Source of the DNA: CAYQQR01 sp964420035
Lineage (GTDB): Bacteria; Bacteroidota; Bacteroidia; Bacteroidales; SM23-62
Assembly: GCA_964420035.1 (NCBI GenBank)
Contig: CAYQQR010000002.1
Span: forward strand, 1-64,000
Direction: 5' to 3'
DNA length: 64,000 nucleotides
Shown: one piece after another, positions 44,555 to 53,261 of the stretch
Numbering within the stretch: the first letter of the stretch is position 1
How the letters are laid out: the number at the start of each line of letters is the position of its first letter
The notes under the pieces: model-generated
Told to the model about the DNA's origin: nothing
Databases searched by the model: none
The model's input: only the letters and a program-made list of their open reading frames with translations
Program-made: the position numbers and the translations under genes

Positions 44555-45394
44555 ATGGCAATAAAGAAATTCAAACCTGTTACACCCGGTCAGCGGACCA
44601 AACTCAATAGTGCTTTTCAGGAGATCACAGCTAAAGCGCCTGAAAAGTCCTTATTGGCACCAATTAAAAAATCGGGTGGCAGGAACAATTACGGACGCAT
44701 GACCCTGCGGTACCTCGGCGGAGGACACAAACGCAGGTACCGTGTGGTAGATTTCAAAAGGGATAAGGACGGGATCCCGGCCAGGGTTCAATCCATTGAG
44801 TATGATCCCAACCGTTCGGCCCGGCTGGCCCTTTTGGTATACCAGGACGGCGAAAAAAGATACATTCTTGCACCGAATGGTTTGAATGTTGGCGATGTCG
44901 TACAATCAGGTAAAGACATTCCTCCGGAAGTGGGGAACGCTTTGGCCCTGTCTGATCTGCCCCTGGGTACCCTGGTCCATAACGTGGAGCTGTATCCCGG
45001 TAAGGGGGGTGCCCTGGCCAGAAGTGCCGGTGGTTATGCCCAGCTCACTTCCCGGGATGGCAAGTATGCCATCATCAAGTTACCCTCGGGTGAGATCCGT
45101 ATGGTCCTGACCCGTTGTAAGGCAACGGTGGGAACCGTATCCAACTCGGACCATGATCTGGAGAAGTCGGGCAAAGCCGGTAAAAGTCGCTGGCTGGGCC
45201 GGCGGCCCAGAACCCGCGGTGTTGCCATGAACCCCGTTGATCACCCCATGGGTGGTGGTGAAGGCCGTGCTTCCGGTGGTCATCCCCGTTCCAGGACCGG
45301 CGTCATAGCCAAGGGGTACAAAACCCGTTCCAATAAGAAATTGTCGAATAAATATATCGTTGAGAGACGCAAGACTAAAAAGAAAAAAGCATGA
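44555..45394 (+). CDS. rplB: 50S ribosomal protein L2
   Basis: A 279-aa core protein needed for subunit joining and peptidyl transfer. The C-terminal functional loop reads MNPVDHPMGGGEGR near residues 225-238; many bacteria have HPHGGGEG there, and the Met form is the one I associate with Bacteroidota. The basic C-terminus ends VERRKTKKKKA. It overlaps rpsS by 4 bp (ATGA). Confidence 0.97.
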   Translation: MAIKKFKPVTPGQRTKLNSAFQEITAKAPEKSLLAPIKKSGGRNNYGRMTLRYLGGGHKRRYRVVDFKRDKDGIPARVQSIEYDPNRSARLALLVYQDGEKRYILAPNGLNVGDVVQSGKDIPPEVGNALALSDLPLGTLVHNVELYPGKGGALARSAGGYAQLTSRDGKYAIIKLPSGEIRMVLTRCKATVGTVSNSDHDLEKSGKAGKSRWLGRRPRTRGVAMNPVDHPMGGGEGRASGGHPRSRTGVIAKGYKTRSNKKLSNKYIVERRKTKKKKA

Positions 45395-45660
45395 GCAGGT
45401 CATTAAAGAAAGGTCCTTTTATTGATTACAAGCTTGAGAAGCGGGTAACCGAGATGAACGAATCCGGTAAAAAGCAGGTAATCAAAACCTGGTCAAGGAG
45501 ATCCATGATCTCTCCTGATTTTGTTGGTCATACCATTGCTGTTCACAACGGGAACAAATTTATCCCGGTGTATATAACTGAAAACATGGTGGGCCACAAG
45601 CTGGGTGAATTTGCACCTACCAGGATTTTTCGCAGTCATGCAGGACACAAAAAAATTTAA
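45391..45660 (+). CDS. rpsS: 30S ribosomal protein S19
   Basis: An 89-aa 30S-head protein that contacts S13 and the A-site finger. It starts MSRSLKKGPFIDYKLEKRV and contains the RRSMISPDFVGHTIAVHNG core; GEFAPTRIFRSHAGHKK closes it. Its start overlaps the end of rplB by four bases. Confidence 0.97.
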   Translation: MSRSLKKGPFIDYKLEKRVTEMNESGKKQVIKTWSRRSMISPDFVGHTIAVHNGNKFIPVYITENMVGHKLGEFAPTRIFRSHAGHKKI

Positions 45661-45678
45661 GCATTATTTAATTCTATC

Positions 45679-46104
45679 ATGGGCTCAAGAAAAAGACAAA
45701 GAGCAGAACAGATCAAAGAAGAAAAGAAAGACAAGGCATTTGCCGTTTTACGCAACTGTCCCACTTCGCCACGGAAGATGCGTATCCTGGCTGATATGAT
45801 ACGCGGTGAAGAAGTGAACCGGGCACTTGATCTGTTGAAATTCAGTAAAAAGCAGGCATCCGAACAACTGGAGAAGCTCTTGCTTTCCGCCATTTCCAAT
45901 TGGCAGCAAAAGAATGAAGGGGTCAGGATTGAAGACAGCATGCTGGTTGTTAAAGATATCTATGTTGATTCCGCCAGGATGCTGAAAAGAATACAGCCGG
46001 CTCCGCAAGGCAGGGCCCACAGGATCAGAAAACGTTCCAATCATGTAACCCTTGTTCTGGATAACCTGGCAAAAGAAACCGAATTAGAAGAAACCAAAGC
46101 ATAA
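45679..46104 (+). CDS. rplV: 50S ribosomal protein L22
   Basis: A 141-aa tunnel protein. The N-terminal fold (NCPTSPRKMRILADMIRG) is followed by the beta-hairpin tip MLKRIQPAPQGRAHRIRKRS, a macrolide-related site in other bacteria. It is about 30 residues longer than the E. coli protein because of charged N- and C-terminal extensions, as usual in this phylum. Confidence 0.96.
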   Translation: MGSRKRQRAEQIKEEKKDKAFAVLRNCPTSPRKMRILADMIRGEEVNRALDLLKFSKKQASEQLEKLLLSAISNWQQKNEGVRIEDSMLVVKDIYVDSARMLKRIQPAPQGRAHRIRKRSNHVTLVLDNLAKETELEETKA

Positions 46105-46106
46105 AT

Positions 46107-46811
46107 ATGGGACAAAAAGTCAATCCGATATCGAATCGCCTGGGAATCATCAAAGGATGGGATTCCAACTGGTATGGAGGCAAGGATTATTCTTCCAAAC
46201 TTGTTGAGGATCAGAAGATCCGTGATTACCTGAATACCCGTCTTGCAAAGGCCAGCCTTTCCAAGATCGTCATTGAACGGACCCTGAAGCTGATCACGGT
46301 AACGGTCTATACGGCACGACCGGGGATCATCATAGGGAAAGGCGGCCAGGAGGTCGACAAACTCAAGGAAGAGCTGAAGAAGATCACCAACAAGGAGGTG
46401 CAGATCAATATATACGAAGTCAAGCGACCCGAGTTGGATGCCAATCTTGTAGCCAGCAATATTGCACGTCAGGTGGAGGGGAAAATATCCTATCGCCGGG
46501 CGATCAAGATGTCCATCGCCTCCACCATGCGTATGGGAGCAGAAGGGATCAAGGTGGTTATTTCAGGCCGTTTGGGTGGTGCTGAAATGGCAAGGAACGA
46601 GACCTATAAGGAAGGCAGAATCCCGCTGCACACCCTCAGATCCGATATCGATTACGCGCTTGCCGAGGCCCATACCAAGGTAGGTGTTATCGGGATCAAG
46701 GTCTGGATCTGTAACGGTGAGGTTTACGGTAAACGTGACCTGTCGCCCAATATTGGTGCAAAGAACACACGGGCCAAAGCAGGCCGCAAACGTGCAGGAC
46801 GGAAACATTAG
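46107..46811 (+). CDS. rpsC: 30S ribosomal protein S3
   Basis: A 234-aa mRNA-entry-channel protein. It starts MGQKVNPISNRLGI; the KH domain has ARPGIIIGKGGQEVDKLKEE, and helicase-active basic residues follow in GRLGGAEMARNETYKEGR. It is 2 bp after rplV. Confidence 0.97.
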   Translation: MGQKVNPISNRLGIIKGWDSNWYGGKDYSSKLVEDQKIRDYLNTRLAKASLSKIVIERTLKLITVTVYTARPGIIIGKGGQEVDKLKEELKKITNKEVQINIYEVKRPELDANLVASNIARQVEGKISYRRAIKMSIASTMRMGAEGIKVVISGRLGGAEMARNETYKEGRIPLHTLRSDIDYALAEAHTKVGVIGIKVWICNGEVYGKRDLSPNIGAKNTRAKAGRKRAGRKH

Positions 46812-46865
46812 GCGGTAAAAAATAACCCGAAACGCGGAACAATTTAGAATTTAGAATTTCATAAG

Positions 46866-47294
46866 ATGTTACAACCGAAAAAAACGAAATTCAGAAGACA
46901 ACAAAAGGGGCGTATGAAGGGGAATGCCCAGCGTGGTAACCAACTGGCTTTTGGTTCCTTCGGGATCAAAACTGTGGAATCATCCTGGATCACCGGACGG
47001 CAGATCGAAGCCTGCAGGCAGGCCATCACCCGTCATATGAAACGTGAAGGTCAGTTATGGATCAGGATCTTTCCCGACAAGCCCATTACCAAGAAACCCG
47101 CTGAAGTAAGGATGGGTAAAGGTAAAGGGGCCCCTGAAGGATTTGTCGCCCCGGTAACACCGGGCAGGATACTTATAGAGATTGACGGCGTGCCTTATGA
47201 AACGGGCAGGGAGGCCCTGCGTCTGGGAGGACAGAAACTGCCTGTGAAAACGAAGTTTGTGGTGCGGAAGGATTATGATTATCAAAATGCTTAG
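46866..47294 (+). CDS. rplP: 50S ribosomal protein L16
   Basis: A 142-aa protein that organises the A-site tRNA region of the 50S. MLQPKKTKFRRQQKGR at the start, ESSWITGRQIEACRQAITRH in the middle and RMGKGKGAPEGFVAPV later are typical. The preceding 54-bp gap contains a short direct repeat TTTAGAATTTAGAATTT and no gene. Confidence 0.97.
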   Translation: MLQPKKTKFRRQQKGRMKGNAQRGNQLAFGSFGIKTVESSWITGRQIEACRQAITRHMKREGQLWIRIFPDKPITKKPAEVRMGKGKGAPEGFVAPVTPGRILIEIDGVPYETGREALRLGGQKLPVKTKFVVRKDYDYQNA

Positions 47295-47297
47295 CAT

Positions 47298-47558
47298 ATG
47301 AAAAACTCAGAGATCAGAGAATTGTCGACACAGGAATTGGTCGAGCGCATCGAGAGTGAGAAGGAATTCCAGGTGCGGCAACGACTGAACCACGCGATTT
47401 CACCCCTGGATAATCCAATGAAGATCAGGAACTCCAGGAAGACCATCGCCCGTCTTCAGACTGAATTAAGGAAACGTGTGGCTGAGGAAAAGCAAGCCGT
47501 TGAAACTCCCGGTGCCGAAAATACCGGAGACGATAAAGCATCGCAACAGGAAAAATAA
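47298..47558 (+). CDS. rpmC: 50S ribosomal protein L29, C-terminally extended
   Basis: An 86-aa two-helix protein near the tunnel exit. The conserved part (EIRELSTQELVERIESEKEF to RKTIARLQTELRKR) occupies 60 residues; the last 25 (AVETPGAENTGDDKASQQEK) are acidic, low complexity and beyond the usual 60-70 aa length. It lies 3 bp after rplP. Confidence 0.94.
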   Translation: MKNSEIRELSTQELVERIESEKEFQVRQRLNHAISPLDNPMKIRNSRKTIARLQTELRKRVAEEKQAVETPGAENTGDDKASQQEK

Positions 47559-47564
47559 TTATTG

Positions 47565-47819
47565 ATGGAAAGAAATTTAAGAAAAGAGCGCATCGGTCTG
47601 GTTGTTAGCAACCTGATGAATAAATCCGTTGTTGTGGAAGTGCGCAGGAAGGTCAAGCACCCCGTGTACGGAAAGTTCCTCAACAAGAGCAAGAAATTCA
47701 TTGCCCATGATGAGGAAAACACCTGCAACATTGGTGATACCGTCAGGATCATGGAAACCAGACCCCTGAGCAAAAGAAAAAGATGGCGGTTAATTGAAGT
47801 CGTTGAAAGAGCTAAGTAA
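47565..47819 (+). CDS. rpsQ: 30S ribosomal protein S17
   Basis: An 84-aa OB-fold 16S-binding protein. ATG 47565 gives MERNLRKERIGLVVSNLMNK; a TTG one codon upstream is ignored. KFIAHDEENTCNIGDTVRIMETRPLSKRKRW, in parts, is the conserved centre. It lies 6 bp after rpmC and 2 bp before rplN. Confidence 0.96.
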   Translation: MERNLRKERIGLVVSNLMNKSVVVEVRRKVKHPVYGKFLNKSKKFIAHDEENTCNIGDTVRIMETRPLSKRKRWRLIEVVERAK

Positions 47820-47821
47820 CC

Positions 47822-48187
47822 ATGATACAACAGGAAAGCAAACTCAATGTAGCGGATAACAGCGGAGCCAAGCAGGTCCTCTGTATACGGGTGCTGGGCG
47901 GGACCCGCAAGCGCTATGCATCGATAGGCGACAAGGTCGTAGTATCTGTAAAAAGCGCCCTGCCCACCAGCGACATTAAAAAGGGAACGGTCACCAAGGC
48001 AGTGGTGGTAAGGACCCGGAAAGAGGTCAGGCGTCAGGATGGTTCCTACATCCGCTTTGACGACAATGCCGTAGTGCTGATCAATAACCTGGACGAGATG
48101 CGCGGTACCAGGATCTTCGGTCCGGTGGCCCGTGAATTAAGGGACGGGTATATGCGGATCGTGTCCCTGGCCCCTGAAGTATTGTAA
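47822..48187 (+). CDS. rplN: 50S ribosomal protein L14
   Basis: A 121-aa subunit-interface protein and binding site for silencing factor RsfS. It begins MIQQESKLNVADNSGAKQ and ends RELRDGYMRIVSLAPEVL, both near-invariant. It is 2 bp after rpsQ. Confidence 0.97.
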   Translation: MIQQESKLNVADNSGAKQVLCIRVLGGTRKRYASIGDKVVVSVKSALPTSDIKKGTVTKAVVVRTRKEVRRQDGSYIRFDDNAVVLINNLDEMRGTRIFGPVARELRDGYMRIVSLAPEVL

Positions 48188-48204
48188 ATGGAAAAGATAT
48201 TCAA

Positions 48205-48528
48205 ATGGTAAAGAAATATCATATTAAGAAAGGCGACACCGTTTACGTGAACCATGGCGAATACCGGGGTAAGACCGGTCGGGTGCTGGAAGTCATTACC
48301 AGCCGGAACAAGGCTATTGTCGAAGGTGTCAACATTGTTTCCAAACATGCTAAACCAGATGCAAAGAACCCGCAGGGTGGGATCATCAGGAAAGAAGCAC
48401 CCATCCATATTTCCAACCTGAACCTTGTGGATCCTTCAACCGGTGAAGCAACCCGGATTGGCAAAAGAGTGGATGACAACGGTAAACTGGTTCGCTATTC
48501 AAAAAAATCAGGGGAGGTTATTAAGTAA
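48205..48528 (+). CDS. rplX: 50S ribosomal protein L24
   Basis: A 107-aa assembly initiator of the 50S with a KOW motif near the start (KKGDTVYVNHGEYRGKTGRV). The last base of its stop codon is the A of the rplE start codon, so the two are coupled. Confidence 0.96.
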   Translation: MVKKYHIKKGDTVYVNHGEYRGKTGRVLEVITSRNKAIVEGVNIVSKHAKPDAKNPQGGIIRKEAPIHISNLNLVDPSTGEATRIGKRVDDNGKLVRYSKKSGEVIK

Positions 48529-49073
48529 TGGAATACGTACCGATACTCCAGAAAAAATATATGGACGAGATTATTCCAGCCCTGACCAGGGAATTTGGTT
48601 ACAAGGCCATTATGGAAGTGCCACGGCTGGTCAAGATCACCATTAACCAGGGCGTTGGCAAGGCGGTTGCCGATAAAAAATTGGTGGATACGTCCCAGGA
48701 GGAACTTACGATGATTGCCGGTCAAAAGGCGGTTCAAACGCGTTCACGTAAAGACGTATCCAATTTTAAGCTGAGAAGGGATATGCCGATCGGGACCAAG
48801 GTAACCTTGCGCAGGGAGCGGATGTATGAGTTCCTTGAACGGTTAATAGCAACTGCATTGCCGAGGATACGGGACTTCCAGGGCATCAGCACCAGGATGG
48901 ACGGCCGGGGCAACTATACCCTGGGCATTCCCGAGCAGATCATCTTCCCGGAAATCGACATTGATAAGATCAACCAGATCGTCGGGATGGAGATCAGTTT
49001 TGTCACTTCGGCCAAAACCGACGAAGAGGGTTTTGCCTTATTAAGAGAATTTGGTTTACCATTTAAACGATAA
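48528..49073 (+). CDS. rplE: 50S ribosomal protein L5
   Basis: A 181-aa 5S rRNA-binding protein. VPRLVKITINQGVGKAVADK, TRSRKDVSNFKLRRDMPIG and the late segment GIPEQIIFPEIDIDKI are family hallmarks. It overlaps rplX by one base. Confidence 0.97.
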   Translation: MEYVPILQKKYMDEIIPALTREFGYKAIMEVPRLVKITINQGVGKAVADKKLVDTSQEELTMIAGQKAVQTRSRKDVSNFKLRRDMPIGTKVTLRRERMYEFLERLIATALPRIRDFQGISTRMDGRGNYTLGIPEQIIFPEIDIDKINQIVGMEISFVTSAKTDEEGFALLREFGLPFKR

Positions 49074-49091
49074 TATAAAAAGAAAGATCAT

Positions 49092-49361
49092 ATGGCAAAA
49101 GAATCCATGAAAGCCAGAGAAGTTAAACGGGCCCAGCTGGTTGACAAGTATGCCGAAAAGCGGGCCAGGCTGAAAGCCGAAGGTGATTATCAGGCTTTGA
49201 GCCGTCTGCCGCGGAACTCCAACCCGATCAGGCTGCATAACCGTTGCAAGGTTACAGGCCGGCCCAAAGGCTACATGAGGCAATTTGGAATCTCCAGGAT
49301 CACCTTCCGGGAAATGGCTTCCAAGGGGTTGATACCGGGTGTCAAGAAAGCAAGTTGGTAA
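49092..49361 (+). CDS. rpsN: 30S ribosomal protein S14, zinc-free type
   Basis: An 89-aa protein of the long, zinc-independent class: it has the conserved RLPRNSNPIRLHNRCKVTGRP segment and the end GLIPGVKKASW, but no CxxC pairs. With L36 it makes this cluster free of two zinc sinks. It lies 18 bp after rplE. Confidence 0.97.
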   Translation: MAKESMKAREVKRAQLVDKYAEKRARLKAEGDYQALSRLPRNSNPIRLHNRCKVTGRPKGYMRQFGISRITFREMASKGLIPGVKKASW

Positions 49362-49375
49362 TAAATTTTTTGAGC

Positions 49376-49774
49376 ATGATAACAGATCCGATTGCAGATT
49401 ATTTAACGAGAATCAGGAACGCCATGATGGCTGGTCATAAGGTGGTTGAGATCCCTGCATCCAACCTCAAGCGTGACATCACAAAGATCCTTCACGAGAA
49501 GGGTTATATACTCAGCTACAAATTTGTTGAGGATGATAAGCAGGGATTGATCAAGATTGCCTTGAAATATCATCCGGAGACCAAACTGCCGGCTATCAAA
49601 AATCTTGAGCGGGTCAGCCGGCCCGGACTCAGGAAGTATGCTGATAAAGATACGCTGCCCCGGGTTCTGAACGGACTGGGGATAGCCATTATATCTACAT
49701 CTCAGGGTGTTATGTCCGACAAAGAAGCACGGAACATGAACATCGGTGGAGAAGTATTGTGTTATGTATATTAA
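49376..49774 (+). CDS. rpsH: 30S ribosomal protein S8
   Basis: A 132-aa 16S-binding protein that in E. coli also represses the spc operon. ATG 49376 gives MITDPIADYLTRIRNAMMAG; the reading frame is open further upstream into rpsN, but that part is not family-like. ISTSQGVMSDKEARNMNIGGEVLCYVY is its closing region. Confidence 0.97.
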   Translation: MITDPIADYLTRIRNAMMAGHKVVEIPASNLKRDITKILHEKGYILSYKFVEDDKQGLIKIALKYHPETKLPAIKNLERVSRPGLRKYADKDTLPRVLNGLGIAIISTSQGVMSDKEARNMNIGGEVLCYVY

Positions 49775-49786
49775 AATTAAGGAACC

Positions 49787-50341
49787 ATGTCCAGAATAGG
49801 ATCTTTACCCATAGATATTCCTGAGGGAGTCACCGTTGACCTGAGTGAAAAGAACCGGATCCTCGTCAGGGGACCCCTGGGTGAACTCAGCCAGAAACTG
49901 GATCCGGAACTGAAATATAAGGTCGGGGAGAACCAGCTGATCATTGAACGGCCCAGCGATGAAAAGAAGCACAAGTCCATGCACGGTTTATACCGCTCCT
50001 TGCTGTACAACATGATTCTTGGGGTGTCTAAAGGCTTTGAGGTAAAACAGGAATTGGTTGGTGTGGGTTTTCGCGCGGAATCCAAAGGACAACGCTTATC
50101 CATGAGTCTGGGTTATTCCCATGATGTCATCATGGAACTTCCATCTGAAATAAAGGTGGAGGCCCACACACGAAAAAGAAGTAATCCGATCATTACGCTG
50201 AAAAGCCACGATAAACAGCTTTTGGGTATGGTGGCCCATAAGATCCGCTCGCTCAGGCCGCCCGAGCCATACAAGGGCAAAGGAATTCGCTTTGTCGGAG
50301 AACAGATCAGAAGAAAAGCGGGTAAGGCTGCAAGTGTATAA
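49787..50341 (+). CDS. rplF: 50S ribosomal protein L6
   Basis: A 184-aa protein of two repeated domains at the factor-binding site. It starts MSRIGSLPIDIPEGV, and the conserved PEPYKGKGIRFVGEQIRRKAGK motif closes the second domain. It is 12 bp after rpsH. Confidence 0.97.
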   Translation: MSRIGSLPIDIPEGVTVDLSEKNRILVRGPLGELSQKLDPELKYKVGENQLIIERPSDEKKHKSMHGLYRSLLYNMILGVSKGFEVKQELVGVGFRAESKGQRLSMSLGYSHDVIMELPSEIKVEAHTRKRSNPIITLKSHDKQLLGMVAHKIRSLRPPEPYKGKGIRFVGEQIRRKAGKAASV

Positions 50342-50360
50342 TATTTAAATTGTCAGGAAA

Positions 50361-50720
50361 ATGGCTTTAACCAAGCTTCAAAGAAGAAAGAGAATTAAGA
50401 TGAGGATCCGGAAATCCATTTCCGGAACCAAAGAAAAACCACGGCTCTCGGTTTTTCGCAGCAATAAACATATGTATGCCCAACTGATCGACGATACGAC
50501 GGGGCATACTTTGATTGCAGCCTCTTCCAGGAATAAGGAAGTAGCCTCTGAAAAGAAGGCATCCGGCAAGGAGCAGGCTGCGCGTGTGGGTAAACTGCTG
50601 GCTGAAAAAGCCCTTGCCGCGGGAATCAAGAATGTAGTATTCGACCGCAACGGATATTTGTATCACGGACGTGTTAAGCAACTTGCTGAAGCGTCCCGGG
50701 AAGGCGGATTAAAATTTTAA
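50361..50720 (+). CDS. rplR: 50S ribosomal protein L18
   Basis: A 119-aa 5S rRNA-binding protein. The basic N-terminus is followed by KPRLSVFRSNKHMYAQLIDD (with TKE before it) and it ends VFDRNGYLYHGRVKQLAEASREGGLKF, in part. It is 19 bp after rplF. Confidence 0.97.
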   Translation: MALTKLQRRKRIKMRIRKSISGTKEKPRLSVFRSNKHMYAQLIDDTTGHTLIAASSRNKEVASEKKASGKEQAARVGKLLAEKALAAGIKNVVFDRNGYLYHGRVKQLAEASREGGLKF

Positions 50721-50726
50721 GAACAT

Positions 50727-51242
50727 ATGGCAACCAGTGTAAGAAAAGTAAAAACCAGTGATCTCGAGCTCAAGGACCGTTTGGTCAGCATCCAGAGGGT
50801 GACCAAGGTCACGAAGGGAGGACGGACCTTTAGTTTTTCAGCCATCGTTGTGGTAGGGAACGAAGATGGTATCGTCGGACACGGCCTGGGTAAGGCCGGT
50901 GAAGTAACCACCGCCATAGCCAAAGGGATCGACGATGCCAAGAAGAACCTGATCAAGGTACCCATCACCAGGGGAACCATTCCCCATGAGCAGGTATCCA
51001 AATACGGGGGTGCCAAGGTGTTTCTGAAACCTGCTTCTTCCGGTACCGGTGTGAAAGCCGGAGGTGCTATGCGTGCTGTATTGGAATCGGTCGGAGTGAA
51101 AGATGTACTGGCCAAATCAAAGGGTTCATCGAACCCCCATAACCTGGTCAAGGCCACATTCAATGCACTGCTGGAAATGCGGGATGCCTATACCGTCTCC
51201 GAACACCGGGGCGTCAGTGTGGAAAATATTTTTAACGGATAG
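50727..51242 (+). CDS. rpsE: 30S ribosomal protein S5
   Basis: A 171-aa protein of the mRNA entry channel and fidelity network. The dsRNA-binding-like domain has RVTKVTKGGRTFSFSAIVVVG, and the second domain GGAMRAVLESVGVKDVLAKS. It is 6 bp after rplR. Confidence 0.97.
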   Translation: MATSVRKVKTSDLELKDRLVSIQRVTKVTKGGRTFSFSAIVVVGNEDGIVGHGLGKAGEVTTAIAKGIDDAKKNLIKVPITRGTIPHEQVSKYGGAKVFLKPASSGTGVKAGGAMRAVLESVGVKDVLAKSKGSSNPHNLVKATFNALLEMRDAYTVSEHRGVSVENIFNG

Positions 51243-51257
51243 TCAGAACAATAACTC

Positions 51258-51440
51258 ATGGCAAAGATCAGAGTAACACAGATTAAAAGCAGAATAGGAT
51301 CTGACAAGCGTCAGAAAAGGACCCTGGATGCCCTGGGCCTCAAAAAGATGCACCAGACCGTCGAGCATCATGCCACGGACCAGGTCAAAGGGATGGTCCA
51401 TAAGGTGAAACATCTTGTTAAGGTTGAAGAAATAAAATAA
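51258..51440 (+). CDS. rpmD: 50S ribosomal protein L30
   Basis: A 60-aa protein with the usual start KIRVTQIKSRIGSDKRQKRT and LGLKKMHQTVEH. It is 15 bp after rpsE. Many bacteria lack this gene, but Bacteroidota keep it. Confidence 0.96.
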   Translation: MAKIRVTQIKSRIGSDKRQKRTLDALGLKKMHQTVEHHATDQVKGMVHKVKHLVKVEEIK

Positions 51441-51455
51441 AGAATCTTTTTCATA

Positions 51456-51908
51456 ATGGATTTAAGCAATTTAAAACCGGCAAAAGGTTCGGTAAAAAAA
51501 GACAGAAGATTGGGACGGGGCGAAGGCTCCGGTAAAGGAGGCACATCCACCCGGGGACACAAGGGAGCCAAGTCCAGATCCGGCTATTCCAAACGGCTCG
51601 GGTTTGAAGGGGGCCAGATGCCTTTGCAGCGCCGTGTACCGAAATTTGGTTTTAGAAATATTAACAGAAAGGAATATAAGCCAGTCAATCTTTCAACCCT
51701 TCAGGAACTGGCTGATAAGCGGGGACTGAAGAAGATTGATCATAACACGCTGGTAGAGGCTGGCCTGGTTTCCAGGAAAGAACTTTACAAGATTCTGGGG
51801 AAAGGCGAGCTGAAAGCCAGATTGGATGTCAAGGCCCACGCATTTTCCAGGAAGGCCAAAGAAGCGATTGAAGCAGCTCAGGGAACCATAGAAAAAATAG
51901 GATTTTAA
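51456..51908 (+). CDS. rplO: 50S ribosomal protein L15
   Basis: A 150-aa late assembly protein. The glycine- and arginine-rich N-terminus (RRLGRGEGSGKGGTSTRGHKG) threads into 23S rRNA; FEGGQMPLQRRVPKFGF follows. The stop codon directly abuts the secY ATG with no gap. Confidence 0.97.
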   Translation: MDLSNLKPAKGSVKKDRRLGRGEGSGKGGTSTRGHKGAKSRSGYSKRLGFEGGQMPLQRRVPKFGFRNINRKEYKPVNLSTLQELADKRGLKKIDHNTLVEAGLVSRKELYKILGKGELKARLDVKAHAFSRKAKEAIEAAQGTIEKIGF

Positions 51909-53246
51909 ATGAAAAGGTTTTTAGAGACACTGAAAAACATATGGAAGATTGAGGATCTGAGAAACCGCATCCTCTATACCCTGGGTATATTGCTGATCTA
52001 TCGCCTGGGATCCAAAGTAACCCTCCCGGGTGTGGATCCAACAGCACTGGCGGGACTGAAGGCTCAGACCGCTTCCGGGGTACTGGGTTTGCTGGATATG
52101 TTTTCCGGGGGTGCTTTTTCAAATGCTTCCGTATTTGCCCTCGGGATCATGCCCTATATATCTGCATCCATCGTTGTGCAACTGCTCGGTATTGCAGTTC
52201 CTTATTTTCAGCGTTTGCAAAGGGAAGGGGAAAGTGGCAGGAGAAAGATCAACCAGATCACTAGGTACCTGACCGTAGGGATCCTGCTTCTGCAAGCTCC
52301 CTCGTACCTGGTTAACCTGAGGGCCCAGTTGCCGCCCACGGCATTCATGCTGGGCGGTTCGATGTTTACCTTCATGTCGGTGATCATACTTACAGCCGGC
52401 AGCATGTTTATCATGTGGCTGGGTGAAAGAATTACGGATAAAGGTATCGGGAACGGGATCTCGCTGATCATCATGATCGGGATCATTGCCCGTCTGCCCT
52501 TCTCCTTGTTTGCCGAAATAGTTAACCGGGTGGAACAGAGCGGTGGACTGGTCGCTGTTTTGATGGAATTTGTGATCCTCTTCGTCGTATTTATGGTTTC
52601 CATCCTTCTGGTACAGGGTACCCGGAGAATCCCTGTGCAATATGCCAAACGGATCGTAGGGAACAAACAATATGGGGGTGTACGGCAGTATATCCCCCTG
52701 AAAGTGAATGCTGCCGGGGTTATGCCCATCATTTTCGCGCAGGCACTGATGTTTATCCCCCTGACTATTGCCGGATTTGCCAACTCAGAAAGGTTAACAG
52801 GCTTCGCGGCTGCATTTGCAAATTACACGGGTTTCTGGTATAATTTTGTTTTTGCATTACTGATCATACTGTTTACCTATTTCTATACAGCCATTACGAT
52901 CAACCCGTCGCAAATGGCAGAAGACATGAAAAGAAACGGAGGATTTATCCCCGGGGTAAAGCCCGGAAGAAAAACCGTGGAATTCCTCGACTCCATTATG
53001 TCCCGTATTACCTTGCCCGGTTCTATCTTTCTGGCCCTGATTGCCATATTGCCCGCCTTTGCCATGCTGGCAGGCGTGAATAATCAATTTGCACAGTTTT
53101 TCGGGGGTACCTCATTGCTTATCCTGGTGGGCGTGGTGCTGGATACTCTGCAGCAAATAGAAAGTCATTTATTGATGCGGCATTATGACGGCCTGCTGAA
53201 ATCCGGAAAGATCAAGGGCAGGTCAGGTAGTGTATCCGCCATATAA
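51909..53246 (+). CDS. secY: Preprotein translocase subunit SecY
   Basis: A 445-aa inner-membrane channel with 10 transmembrane helices. The plug and first-helix area has LGSKVTLPGVDP; FSGGAFSNASVFALGIMPYISASI and GIGNGISLIIMIGI are conserved, and the C-terminal cytoplasmic loop has FYTAITINPSQMAEDMKRNGGFIPG with the SecA-contact region. Both segments are seen in parts. It begins immediately after rplO and is followed after 15 bp by map. Confidence 0.97.
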   Translation: MKRFLETLKNIWKIEDLRNRILYTLGILLIYRLGSKVTLPGVDPTALAGLKAQTASGVLGLLDMFSGGAFSNASVFALGIMPYISASIVVQLLGIAVPYFQRLQREGESGRRKINQITRYLTVGILLLQAPSYLVNLRAQLPPTAFMLGGSMFTFMSVIILTAGSMFIMWLGERITDKGIGNGISLIIMIGIIARLPFSLFAEIVNRVEQSGGLVAVLMEFVILFVVFMVSILLVQGTRRIPVQYAKRIVGNKQYGGVRQYIPLKVNAAGVMPIIFAQALMFIPLTIAGFANSERLTGFAAAFANYTGFWYNFVFALLIILFTYFYTAITINPSQMAEDMKRNGGFIPGVKPGRKTVEFLDSIMSRITLPGSIFLALIAILPAFAMLAGVNNQFAQFFGGTSLLILVGVVLDTLQQIESHLLMRHYDGLLKSGKIKGRSGSVSAI

Positions 53247-53261
53247 TCAGGACGTTCTTTG

